64,000 nucleotides of DNA, from NCBI RefSeq assembly GCF_902712875.1, contig NZ_LR743509.1, forward strand, positions 3,858,001 through 3,922,000, written 5' to 3'. This stretch comes from Hyphomicrobium sp. ghe19 (GTDB taxonomy: Bacteria; Pseudomonadota; Alphaproteobacteria; Rhizobiales; Hyphomicrobiaceae). Under the pieces are notes generated by a model. The model searched no databases. It saw only the letters and a program-made list of their open reading frames with translations, and had not been told where the DNA came from. A program made the position numbers and the translations under genes. Position 1 is the first letter of the stretch. The number at the start of each line of letters is the position of its first letter. This document shows, in pieces, positions 18,353 to 24,890 of this stretch.

Positions 18353-18694
18353 TTATCCCCCCTGGGGGTGGTCTCTCTTCGCCATCCGTTTCGCGCGCTC
18401 GCGGGCCGTCTTGCGTGAATGCGAGGCGGCGCACCTCAGCATCATGTTGCGCCTATCGAGTGGAGCGCCGCCGTCTCTCATCTCAACGATGTGATCAGCG
18501 TACACGCGCATGTCAGGCCGATGAGTTCGGCCATCGCACTGAGGGTCTTCACAGACCCTGCCGCGCTCGCGAATGAGATCAGCGACAAACGCACGCCATT
18601 CGGACGATGAGTAGAAGTCCTCGGCCACCTTCGGTGGCGGGCGCACGGTGCGCGTGTCCATTGTCCGAATGCGCGGCATCAACGTTCGGAGCAT
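18353..18694 (-). CDS. HNH endonuclease (packaging-associated)
   Basis: 113 residues from the ATG at 18694, which has GGAG nine bases upstream; an ATG at 18709 is also possible but its Shine-Dalgarno touches the start codon. The HNH motif is visible: YADHIVEMRDGG, then LDRRNMMLRCAASHSRKT, with the D-H, N and H positions and two Cys (CEDPQCD, RCAASH) for a structural metal. In HK97-type phages such HNH proteins stimulate terminase cutting at cos. Confidence 0.88.
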   Translation of the reverse strand: MLRTLMPRIRTMDTRTVRPPPKVAEDFYSSSEWRAFVADLIRERGRVCEDPQCDGRTHRPDMRVYADHIVEMRDGGAPLDRRNMMLRCAASHSRKTARERAKRMAKRDHPQGG

Positions 18695-18714
18695 CGGCGA
18701 AGACTCCATCTCCC

Positions 18715-18990
18715 TTAAGTGATCAGCCTCTCGTCGTGGAAGGCCTGCAGCGCCGCTTTCATCGCCGTCAGATCGGCAACCGATCGGCCGCGCCATAGCA
18801 CGCCGAATTGTCGGCCGCGCTCGTAGGCGAGTTGCGCGCTGCGAAGGTGGGGGTTCGGCCCGCGCTTGCCCTCGGGATAAATGAAACGTTTGCCCGCGTA
18901 GCCATCGCCGAAGCCAATGACGAATGCCGGCGAGTAGAACAGCGCATCGGTTGTCGTCGACATGGGCCGGCTAGCGTTGGTCGCCGTCAT
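18715..18990 (-). CDS. phage protein of unknown function
   Basis: 91 residues from the ATG at 18990 (GAGGCG nearby); a longer frame to 19044 overlaps the tiny gene upstream. The centre reads FVIGFGDGYAGKRFIYPEGK then AQLAYERGRQFGVLWRGRSV, a compact Gly/Tyr-rich pattern seen in small phage hypothetical proteins near the terminase. No catalytic residues can be named. It ends six bases before the possible 18709 start of the HNH gene, so the two are co-transcribed. Confidence 0.65.
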   Translation of the reverse strand: MTATNASRPMSTTTDALFYSPAFVIGFGDGYAGKRFIYPEGKRGPNPHLRSAQLAYERGRQFGVLWRGRSVADLTAMKAALQAFHDERLIT

Positions 18991-18994
18991 GACT

Positions 18995-19102
18995 TCACGC
19001 CTCGAATGCAACTGCGAAAAGCAAGAAGAACGGCCAAGCCGCACACCCGCCGTGGGCGAGCAGAAACGCGAGGACGAGGCAGACGAAAGCGCCGGCGGAC
19101 AT
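18995..19102 (-). CDS. 35-residue hydrophobic peptide
   Basis: An ATG at 19102 with GGAG six bases upstream opens a 35-codon frame: MSAGAFVCLVLAFLLAHGG, then CAAWPFFLLFAVAFEA. Almost the whole peptide is hydrophobic, so it would be a single or hairpin membrane segment. It fits exactly between its neighbours (11-base gap upstream, stop four bases before the next ATG). The length is below usual gene-calling limits. Function unknown; a small holin-like or accessory membrane peptide is only a guess. Confidence 0.5.
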   Translation of the reverse strand: MSAGAFVCLVLAFLLAHGGCAAWPFFLLFAVAFEA

Positions 19103-19113
19103 CTCGAGCTCCG

Positions 19114-19296
19114 TTAGTGCCTTGCGGCCGCGAATTCTTTTTCCAACGCGTCCTCGGGCGAGAGGCCGCCGTCGAACATTTCACGCCAACACGTCACACC
19201 GCCGGTCGCGATATATTTCGCGCCGTCGCCATCGGGCAGATTGAAACCGTATTCGATCAGCCGAGCGAGGCGGTCTAACCATTTCTGGAATTCCAT
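19114..19296 (-). CDS. 60-residue phage protein, first gene of the late block
   Basis: MEFQKWLDRLARLIEYGFNL continues to KEFAAARH, with GAGGGG just before the ATG. It is acidic to neutral, with a Cys-Trp pair in TGGVTCWREMFDGG. I do not recognise a family. It is the first gene after the long leader, so its upstream sequence should contain the late promoter. Confidence 0.55.
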   Translation of the reverse strand: MEFQKWLDRLARLIEYGFNLPDGDGAKYIATGGVTCWREMFDGGLSPEDALEKEFAAARH

Positions 19297-19407
19297 CCCC
19301 TCTCGAGCTCCAATTGCAGGTATTCGGCTAGGCGAGCAAAGGACCGTACGGCCTCGGCCCTATATCGCTTGGGCGATTGCCCGCCTATGCGAATGCCTGC
19401 GAATTCG

Positions 19408-19441
19408 AATTATTCAAACCGTGAATGAGATTTGAATAATT
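19408..19441. promoter_or_regulatory. perfect 11-bp inverted repeat upstream of the late operon
   Basis: AATTATTCAAA at 19408-19418 and its exact complement TTTGAATAATT at 19431-19441, separated by 12 bases, about 110 bases upstream of the first late gene. The AT-rich arms stand out in a 60% GC genome. This could be the binding site of a late regulator or a transcript hairpin. No regulator can be assigned. Confidence 0.5.
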
Positions 19442-19934
19442 ATCGCCGCTTTTGCAGATTTGGGGACTGTCCGTCGCCGTCGGTTGTCCGGCCATAACGT
19501 CAGTCCCCTTTATTTAAAGTCCGCGATGTGATTTTGGGGCGGCCAACTCCCGGCAACTAAAGGCCCTCTATCGGATTTCGAGGTCATACGATCACATGAC
19601 AGCCTCCTGAGTTACCGCGGCCAGGTTGTCCCGAGTTCGTGCGGTCCTTACGGCGCTGTAGGCCTGCCCGTGGCATACCCTCGAGCAAGGCCGGTGCCTT
19701 CCTGGCACCCCTCGAGGCGGGTCCGAATTTTCACGAATTGTCAGCGACAGTTACGCACCTATGAGCGGTGCACCTGGCGGCGGCGGGGTTCGAACTTGAT
19801 CTAAGTCGAGTTCCGTCAACGGGCGAGAGCATTCGGGTCGATTTCTTCGCGGTCGGCTGATTGCTCGCTTGAGGCTGGCGTCTGCGACGCGGCAGCTTTG
19901 GTTTTGCATAGCCTGGCCGGATCAATTCGGCACG

Positions 19935-19966
19935 AAAAAACCCGGCATCGCTCGGGTGCCGGGTTT
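19935..19966 (-). terminator. intrinsic terminator of the leftward early genes
   Basis: Read on the minus strand: AAACCCGGCA, a nine-base loop, TGCCGGGTTT running into six T. The stem is 10 bp and GC rich at its centre. It lies about 70 bases after the stop of the last small early gene at 20034, so it should end that transcript and leave the morphogenesis block under its own promoter. Confidence 0.8.
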
Positions 19967-20033
19967 CAATCTCACACGTCTCGCGACGGTAGAAACGATT
20001 CGCACAGATTCGGGCCAAAGCGTAAAGGGGGTA

Positions 20034-20201
20034 CTATTGGTTTTTTTCGTTTTTTTCGCCCTGAATTTCCAAAACGGTGAATTGCGGCTCAAATTGATCG
20101 CCCGATGGCCTGCAAAATAAATCGCGAACCCAGTCGCTATTCGAGGGCCATATGGTCTCTATAAGCCACTTCCGCTCGCGCGGTTTCGGCGATTTCGTCA
20201 T
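20034..20201 (-). CDS. 55-residue phage protein, unknown
   Basis: MTKSPKPRERKWLIETIWPS then NSDWVRDLFCRPSGDQFEPQ, ending EIQGEKNEKNQ. The ATG at 20201 has GAGG upstream and overlaps the stop of the preceding gene; an in-frame start at 20249 would overlap it much further. Basic N-terminus, Trp rich, no recognised domain. Last gene before the terminator. Confidence 0.5.
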   Translation of the reverse strand: MTKSPKPRERKWLIETIWPSNSDWVRDLFCRPSGDQFEPQFTVLEIQGEKNEKNQ

Positions 20202-20428
20202 TTTGACCTCGATAATGGGTCTTGCTGAAGAGCAACGGTTACCACCCAAGATGCGAGCTCGCGAAAACTCGCCTCATCTAACTGTAGGCTTTCATCGCCG
20301 ACTCGAATTGCCACGCGCCCGTCGCCGAGAGCGGTCATCGTAAGCCACACCTCGCCGTCGCGGCCTTCCCCAAGCTGAAGCTTCGCGGGCTGCATTTTTG
20401 AGCCGGTGCGCGCGTTGACGAGCGTCAT
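20198..20428 (-). CDS. phage protein, unknown function
   Basis: 76 residues starting MTLVNARTGSKMQPAKLQLG. The part DGEVWLTMTALGDGRVAIRV is a beta hairpin-like pattern, followed by a helix DEASFRELASWVVTVALQQD. The ATG at 20428 has GAGGGG about 11 bases upstream; a TTG at 20449 is a less likely start. It overlaps both neighbours slightly and belongs to the same transcript. No family recognised. Confidence 0.55.
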   Translation of the reverse strand: MTLVNARTGSKMQPAKLQLGEGRDGEVWLTMTALGDGRVAIRVGDESLQLDEASFRELASWVVTVALQQDPLSRSK

Positions 20429-20445
20429 ATCCGCTTTTCCCCTCG

Positions 20446-20634
20446 TCAATCCCGGTCGATACGCAATGCGAGTTCAGTGGTGATCTGTTTGTTTGCCGTC
20501 GACGCCGCTACCCTGGCGTATTTGGGGGAACCGGGATCAATCGAGACCTGAAAGGTCCGGAGCAACGACGACAATAATTCCTCTGTCGTCATCTTGTGGG
20601 CGGGTTTTGACAGGATTTCTTCGCTTTTTGCCAT
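20446..20634 (-). CDS. 62-residue phage protein, unknown
   Basis: MAKSEEILSKPAHKMTTEEL is followed by LLSSLLRTFQVSIDPGSPKY and a C-terminal TTELALRIDRD. Mostly helical and mildly charged. No recognisable domain. It sits in a run of short minus-strand genes with small gaps, which supports translation as part of that operon. Confidence 0.5.
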   Translation of the reverse strand: MAKSEEILSKPAHKMTTEELLSSLLRTFQVSIDPGSPKYARVAASTANKQITTELALRIDRD

Positions 20635-20671
20635 TTGCCCTATCCTTCCTTGATTGGCTCGGCGATGAAAG

Positions 20672-20938
20672 TTATCGCGTTGTCGCCCGCTTTAGGATGT
20701 CGGCGGCCTCGGCGGGCGTAAAAGCCCGCTGAAGCTTTACCCAAAGCTTCAGCGGATCGCGGCGGCTCTTCATTTCGCCGCCATGCTCGACAACCATCCA
20801 CGGGACAACCGAAGACACTCCCAGATCGTAAGCCAAATCGGGGTGGAGCTCTTTGCCGAGATTTTCGCGCAGCCGTTCGAAAAGGCCGCCGGTTTCCCAC
20901 AATTCGACGGTGATGATGTGCTGCGGACTTTCTGACAT
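20672..20938 (-). CDS. phage protein, unknown function
   Basis: 88 residues, MSESPQHIITVELWETGGLF followed by ERLRENLGKELHPDLAYDLG. The C-terminus LKLWVKLQRAFTPAEAADIL has the look of a small helical domain. A different frame over the same bases (20640-20996) is Arg rich and is taken as a shadow. Unknown role; same transcript as its neighbours. Confidence 0.55.
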   Translation of the reverse strand: MSESPQHIITVELWETGGLFERLRENLGKELHPDLAYDLGVSSVVPWMVVEHGGEMKSRRDPLKLWVKLQRAFTPAEAADILKRATTR

Positions 20939-21009
20939 GACGATCCTCCCTCGTTCCCAAATCCTGAGCCCGTTTTTTGAGTATCAACCCCAGCAAGGCG
21001 GCGATTCGA

Positions 21010-21267
21010 TCAGGCGATCAGCCGATCGAAAAACCGTTTGTCTTTCCACTGCTTCTTTTCGAGGTGGAAATATCCGCTTTGTGCGAAGGCCTCACCCGCA
21101 TCTTTGGCATTGAACACCAAGTCCGGCAATTGGGTCTCGTCGACATCGCGAACGTATATCCACGTCACCCCGTCGAGGTGCTCGCCCGCCGGCAGATTGC
21201 GACCCGAGCGGTCAATCGTAGCGGTGAACCAATCTTTCGCGGCCGAAAGTCGGAATATGCGGAGCAT
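21010..21267 (-). CDS. phage protein, unknown function
   Basis: 85 residues, MLRIFRLSAAKDWFTATIDR then SGRNLPAGEHLDGVTWIYVR and a Lys-rich end KKQWKDKRFFDRLIA. An alternation of beta strands and a helix (VFNAKDAGEAFAQSGYFHLE) suggests a small alpha/beta protein. No family recognised. Confidence 0.5.
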   Translation of the reverse strand: MLRIFRLSAAKDWFTATIDRSGRNLPAGEHLDGVTWIYVRDVDETQLPDLVFNAKDAGEAFAQSGYFHLEKKQWKDKRFFDRLIA

Positions 21268-21328
21268 CTTTAGCCTCGCGCCCTAAGTTCCGTTTTGACG
21301 TGCCAAGCCCAGCGCCGTAGCGATTCGA

Positions 21329-21559
21329 TCAGCCTCGGGTGTGCCGCCGGTACTCAGCAACTGCCGCCAGAGCACCCAGCGCGAACGGTCCTAATCCCAG
21401 CACCCATGGCCAATTCGGAATTGTGTGCGGCCAGTTGTACGCCCAAACAAATTCACCGATGAAGCCCAGCACGGTGACACCTGCAAACTGTCTCGACGCC
21501 TCTTTCTCGGCCATGATACGCGTTTGCCGCTGTAGCTCGCGCAGGTGCTGGTCTTGCAT
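21329..21559 (-). CDS. small membrane protein
   Basis: 76 residues. A charged, helical N-terminus (MQDQHLRELQRQTRIMAEKE) is followed by two hydrophobic segments: QFAGVTVLGFIGEFVWAY and WVLGLGPFALGALAAVAEY. Topology would put both ends in the cytoplasm. Unknown function; the size and two-segment layout resemble accessory phage membrane proteins. Confidence 0.5.
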   Translation of the reverse strand: MQDQHLRELQRQTRIMAEKEASRQFAGVTVLGFIGEFVWAYNWPHTIPNWPWVLGLGPFALGALAAVAEYRRHTRG

Positions 21560-21625
21560 CGGCCGTCACTCCCCCTTTTTGAGTTTCGCCCGAGAATACC
21601 CAGCGCTTTCGGCCGAGAGTAGTCC

Positions 21626-21823
21626 CTATTCGCCTCTCCGCTTTCGAAACACATCGCGGAAAGTCGGGAATTCGAAATGGCCATCTGCCAGTAGTGAGCG
21701 CATATCGGCAGCGCTCATTTCAAGCGCATTGACGACATAGCGGCCAGGCTCGGCGGCTTCCTCGACTGAGTATCCTTGCGAGATCAGCGACTCGACGACG
21801 TCGGCGATCGGCCGTTCGACCAT
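21626..21823 (-). CDS. phage protein, unknown function
   Basis: 65 residues from the ATG at 21823, preceded by GGGGGGAAG, which favours it over the upstream in-frame ATG at 21865. MVERPIADVVESLISQGYSV then EEAAEPGRYVVNALEMSAAD and a basic tail RDVFRKRRGE. Short helical protein; no family recognised. Confidence 0.5.
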   Translation of the reverse strand: MVERPIADVVESLISQGYSVEEAAEPGRYVVNALEMSAADMRSLLADGHFEFPTFRDVFRKRRGE

Positions 21824-21883
21824 GTCAGGCTTCCCCCCAAAAAACTCAGAACCAACGATAGCCAAGTCTCCAATCGAACCCGC

Positions 21884-22096
21884 TCAGTCTTCCAGCTTGT
21901 ATGTTGCGCCCGCAATATCACAGTAGCGCCCCCAAGCCGTGCTTCGGCCGATGTGCGCTTCTGGAACGATACCTTCAAGCTTCTCGGCATCATTGGCGCT
22001 CAGTTCGACGACGATACCATCGCTCATCCCTGCCGCCTTCAAGGCCACCCGAAGGCCGGCCGTCGCTGCAACGATATCTGCATAGGCTTTACTCAT
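21884..22096 (-). CDS. phage protein following the RHH gene
   Basis: 70 residues, MSKAYADIVAATAGLRVALK followed by AAGMSDGIVVELSANDAEKL and WGRYCDIAGATYKLED. Its ATG overlaps the stop of the ribbon-helix-helix gene (4 bases), so the two are translationally coupled. It may be a partner of that protein, but no toxin or antitoxin family is recognised. Confidence 0.55.
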   Translation of the reverse strand: MSKAYADIVAATAGLRVALKAAGMSDGIVVELSANDAEKLEGIVPEAHIGRSTAWGRYCDIAGATYKLED

Positions 22097-22314
22097 CGCT
22101 GCTTTCTCCCCTCTAGCGCTTCGCGCAGCAACATTCGGATGGCTACCGATCGCTCTTTGCGGTCAGGAAGCGCTGCGGTTACTTCGTCAATCTCCTCCTG
22201 GAGATCTTCTGGAAGTCTGAGCATGAACGGCTTTCCCATCGTACCTCCCTCTTTCGGGGGACGACCGACCCGAACCTGTTCCACCTTCCGGCCTCGTTTA
22301 GGTTGCTTTGACAT
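22093..22314 (-). CDS. ribbon-helix-helix DNA-binding protein
   Basis: 73 residues. A basic N-terminus (KQPKRGRKVEQVRVGRP) precedes MGKPFMLRLPEDLQEEIDEV then PDRKERSVAIRMLLREALE, a typical ribbon-helix-helix with an MLRLPEDL beta strand and two helices. Such proteins bind DNA as dimers and often repress their own promoter. Two copies of TCGTAGCTCA, 80 bases apart, lie in the upstream region shared with the divergent gene. An internal ATG (MGKPF) is an alternative start. Confidence 0.7.
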   Translation of the reverse strand: MSKQPKRGRKVEQVRVGRPPKEGGTMGKPFMLRLPEDLQEEIDEVTAALPDRKERSVAIRMLLREALEGRKQR

Positions 22315-22325
22315 GCCAATTAGTA

Positions 22326-22426
22326 TCGTAGCTCATAAATAATACAGCAAATCACGAAAAGTTGATTGAACAGGCCTCGAAGTGAGGATCGACTTAATTG
22401 ACATTTCGTAGCTCAAAAAATATATT
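22326..22426. promoter_or_regulatory. divergent promoter region with two TCGTAGCTCA repeats
   Basis: On the plus strand TTGACA (22398-22403) and TATATT (22421-22426) are 17 bases apart, a good sigma-70 promoter reading toward 22,444. The 10-base repeat TCGTAGCTCA occurs at 22326-22335 and again at 22406-22415, the second copy lying between -35 and -10. This is where a repressor such as the adjacent ribbon-helix-helix protein would act. Confidence 0.6.
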
Positions 22427-22443
22427 ATAGATAGTTAGACGGT

Positions 22444-22617
22444 ATGCAGGCCCTCCGCCAGAACGACCCGGAAAAAAGGCAGAAAGAACCAGCCGGGAAG
22501 CGAGCAGCGAAACTTGAGGACGACCGGCGGCCCGAACCCAGCGCTGAAAGGCGAAGGGCGAAGCTATGGAAACAACACGAGACTAGAAGCCTTCCTCATG
22601 CAAACGGCCCACCGTGA
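22444..22617 (+). CDS. possible 57-residue basic protein
   Basis: The first frame after the sigma-70-like promoter is 57 codons: MQALRQNDPEKRQKEPAGKR then AAKLEDDRRPEPSAERRRAK. It is very rich in Arg, Lys and Glu. No ribosome site is visible before the ATG, so it may be an untranslated leader of the next gene instead. Low confidence; recorded because it is the first frame after the promoter. Confidence 0.3.
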   Translation: MQALRQNDPEKRQKEPAGKRAAKLEDDRRPEPSAERRRAKLWKQHETRSLPHANGPP

Positions 22618-22681
22618 TCCCTGGTGTTACTAGCACCAGGCGGTAGGCCGCGCGTGAGTATCCTTGGACGGGAAACTTCAC

Positions 22682-23881
22682 ATGAGAGTTGATATCACAA
22701 CGTCAGAAGGCCTTGCAACGATCGGCGGATGCGCCGCTCTGTTTGCAGGCATCAATTGGACGATCGCGCATAGCGGAACGGGGCTGACGGCGTATCTGTC
22801 CTCCTCGGCTGTTCTAGCTGTCGCCGGCGGCATTGCCGTATTTGCCGGTGCTAGAGCGTTAGGAACCGGACGGAAAGACGCCGGACGTCTCCTACTCGCT
22901 ATCTTCGTCGGCTTGGCGTGCGGCGAAGCATATAACTTCTACATGACCGCAAAGACGTCCGTTGCCTCCCAAGAGGAAGCCACAGCACCGATGCGGGAGA
23001 AAATGCGGAAGCACGACGATGCGGTGGCTCGTCTTCGCGAGATTGAAGCGGCGACACCGTCCACAATGCGCTTGACGGCGGCGAGGCAGGCTCTTGCTGA
23101 CGCCAAGGTCGGCGGCGAATCCCAGCGCGTTCGAGATGCACAGAAGGCGCTCGATACCGCCCAGCTCGCCGCTGACGAGGAAGCCAAGGACGGTTGCAGA
23201 ACCGTCTGCAAACAAAAGCAGGCGGAAGTGGCCAAGGCCCGCACGGGTCTCGCGGTAGCAATAGCTGCTGCGGCTCAAGATCGCCGGACGGACCTGGTCA
23301 ATGCCGAGCGAGAAGTTACCGCAGCAATTGCCGAGGCTGACACAAAGCACGAAGCCAAAGTGAATGCCGCAAAGGCGGATGTGGAAGCAAGCCCGCTGCC
23401 ACCATCGCCGACGTCGCTGTCTGACCGGACGGGGCTTCCCGCGTGGGGTCTCGACCTGTTTGAGGCTCTTCTGAAGTCGTTCGGACTTAACATCATGGCG
23501 GCAACTCTAATCGCCTACGGTGCGCAGCGTCCCGACGGCGGGAAAGACGACGTGCAGTCGGACTTTCCGGCCTCGGCCGCTGAACGTCCGGAACTGCCCA
23601 GGTTCTTCCGCCCGGATGGTCCTAAAGGCCAAGGGAAACGGGGTCCGGACCGTCCGAAACGACCCGGACCGTCCGGCGGACTGTCCAAAGAGGACGCCTT
23701 CAAAGACCTAGTGCAGCGATTGGCGGACGGTGAGACGATCCCGTCCGACTCGAAGCTCGCATCGGACTGGAATCGTCCGAAGCAGACGGTCCATGAGTGG
23801 ATGAAGGGCTGGCGGAAGATTGGCGTCGTCCCTGCGCCCGTCCAGGTCGGACGGTGCAAACAGACGGCATTGGCGGAGTAG
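22682..23881 (+). CDS. membrane protein with coiled coil and C-terminal HTH
   Basis: 399 residues from the ATG at 22682 (GGGAAA upstream). N-terminal hydrophobic segments are seen near residues 13-30, 34-55 and 68-88 (LLLAIFVGLACGEAYNFYMT). A long Ala/Glu/Lys coiled coil follows, holding a Cys pair (DGCRTVCKQKQ), then a further hydrophobic segment (LNIMAATLIAYGAQ). The C-terminus is Pro/Lys/Arg rich and ends in a helix-turn-helix-like stretch, IPSDSKLASDWNRPKQTVHE followed by WMKGWRKIGVV. It looks like a membrane-tethered DNA-binding protein. Divergent from the RHH gene and upstream of HicAB. Role unknown. Confidence 0.7.
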   Translation: MRVDITTSEGLATIGGCAALFAGINWTIAHSGTGLTAYLSSSAVLAVAGGIAVFAGARALGTGRKDAGRLLLAIFVGLACGEAYNFYMTAKTSVASQEEATAPMREKMRKHDDAVARLREIEAATPSTMRLTAARQALADAKVGGESQRVRDAQKALDTAQLAADEEAKDGCRTVCKQKQAEVAKARTGLAVAIAAAAQDRRTDLVNAEREVTAAIAEADTKHEAKVNAAKADVEASPLPPSPTSLSDRTGLPAWGLDLFEALLKSFGLNIMAATLIAYGAQRPDGGKDDVQSDFPASAAERPELPRFFRPDGPKGQGKRGPDRPKRPGPSGGLSKEDAFKDLVQRLADGETIPSDSKLASDWNRPKQTVHEWMKGWRKIGVVPAPVQVGRCKQTALAE

Positions 23882-23980
23882 CTCACGTCCGGACAAATCG
23901 AGCCCTCGTCGGAAACGGCGGGGGCCTTCATTTCCGCAAAATAATGCGCATTTATACACACTTTCTATTGACGAGCGGCG

Positions 23981-24008
23981 CTGTTGTGTGTATCAATACA
24001 CACAACAG
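23981..24008. promoter_or_regulatory. hicAB operator, 13-bp palindrome arms
   Basis: CTGTTGTGTGTAT at 23981-23993 and its exact complement ATACACACAACAG at 23996-24008 are separated by two bases. The repeat overlaps a probable -10 (TATCAA, 23991-23996) with TTGACG 17 bases upstream, and ends 14 bases before the HicA ATG. This is the layout of an autorepressed toxin-antitoxin promoter; HicB carries the DNA-binding domain. Confidence 0.8.
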
Positions 24009-24022
24009 AAAGGGCGGACGCA

Positions 24023-24220
24023 ATGGAAGACAGCAGGGCAATCATTCGGAAACTGGAAGCTGATGGCTGGTACCTCGCCCGCACCAAGGGCAGCCATAAT
24101 CAGTTCCGCCATCCGACGAAACCCGGCGTCGTCACTGTCCCCCACCCCTCGAAGGCTTTCGCAATGGGTACGTACCGCTCAATATATCGTCAGGCCGGGT
24201 GGCCATGGCCACCCAACTAG
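24023..24220 (+). CDS. hicA: HicA toxin (mRNA interferase)
   Basis: 65 residues from the ATG at 24023, with AGAAAGGG upstream. A double-stranded RNA-binding-like fold is suggested by IIRKLEADGWYLARTKGSHN followed by QFRHPTKPGVVTVPHPSK. The GSHNQFRHP motif contains the catalytic His25 of HicA toxins. Family function: cleaves mRNA when not bound by HicB. It precedes HicB by ten bases, the usual order. Carried as cargo within the prophage. Confidence 0.9.
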   Translation: MEDSRAIIRKLEADGWYLARTKGSHNQFRHPTKPGVVTVPHPSKAFAMGTYRSIYRQAGWPWPPN

Positions 24221-24230
24221 GAGTGATAAC

Positions 24231-24638
24231 ATGGCCTACTATACCGCTATTCTGCACCGTGGCGGAGACGACAGCATCGGCGTCTCGTTTCCTGACCTTC
24301 CCGGCTGCATCGCCCAGGGCGACTCGGTCGACGCCGCGCTGGTAAGCGCCGAGGATGCTGCGACCTTTCACGTCGAGGGATTAATCGAGGCTGGCGAAGC
24401 AGTGCCGGTGGCGAGATCGCTCGACGCACTACGCGCCGATCCGGAATTCTTCGACGACTTCGCCGGAAATATCGCGGTCGTGCTCGTGCCGCTGACGATT
24501 CCAAGCCGATCGGTTCGGGTAAATCTGACGTTCGATGAAAATCTTCTGGCAGCGATCGACCGGGCTGCCGAGCGCACTGGCGCGTCGCGATCAGGCTTCC
24601 TCGCTGATGCCGCCCGCGCGAAGTTGACCGCCGCGTGA
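24231..24638 (+). CDS. hicB: HicB antitoxin with C-terminal RHH domain
   Basis: 135 residues, with AGGAGTG before the ATG. The N-terminal HicB domain reads YYTAILHRGGDDSIGVSFPD then LPGCIAQGDSVDAALVSAED, the partial RNase H-like fold that covers the toxin. The C-terminus VRVNLTFDENLLAAIDRAAE and GASRSGFLADAARAKL is a ribbon-helix-helix that should bind the palindromic operator upstream. Followed by a strong terminator, so hicAB is a two-gene unit. Confidence 0.92.
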   Translation: MAYYTAILHRGGDDSIGVSFPDLPGCIAQGDSVDAALVSAEDAATFHVEGLIEAGEAVPVARSLDALRADPEFFDDFAGNIAVVLVPLTIPSRSVRVNLTFDENLLAAIDRAAERTGASRSGFLADAARAKLTAA

Positions 24639-24665
24639 CCCTAAGCGGGCATTGATAAGTGTTGA

Positions 24666-24699
24666 CCCTCGGTGCTGCCCAGCGCCGGGGGCTTTTTTT
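24666..24699 (+). terminator. intrinsic terminator after hicAB
   Basis: CCCTCGGTGCT, loop GCCC, AGCGCCGGGGG (11 bp with two G-T pairs), then C and seven T. It lies 28 bases after the HicB stop and ends the plus-strand cargo transcript. The next gene (SRAP) is on the other strand. Confidence 0.8.
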
Positions 24700-24890
24700 C
24701 TTTTGTGCCGAAAATGCCGGGCGTCCCGCCATGGCCCCAAGAAATTGGATTATGCTGAAAAATCGCCGCCCTGGCGAGGCGCCCGCAAAACCCTGGCACG
24801 ACACTTCTGGAGAACGATTGTACGGAAGGCCCCATCCTAAGTTTTATCAACAATTATATTTTCCCGGCCTTCAAACTGCGCCGCCCTTCG

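Larger units (their letters stand above)
19297..20033. other. leader region without a convincing gene (737 bases)
   Basis: No long frame with a ribosome site and protein-like composition is present. What it holds: the inverted repeat at 19408-19441; a second inverted repeat GGGGACTG (19462-19469) / CAGTCCCC (19501-19508) with a 31-base loop; the minus-strand terminator at 19935-19966; and two doubtful minus-strand small frames, one of 36 codons starting MAGQPTATDSPQICKSG and one of 52 codons starting MQNQSCRVADASLKRA. The region is the likely place of the late promoter and its control. Confidence 0.55.

Noticed and set aside
19774..19798. tRNA-like stretch with GGTTCGAAC-type sequence
   Set aside because: The flanking bases do not form T-arm or acceptor stems, so it is not a tRNA.
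23820..24638. Long frame that includes HicB
   Set aside because: The part before the ATG at 24231 has no protein character and covers the hicA gene and operator; the ribosome site AGGAGTG sets the HicB start.
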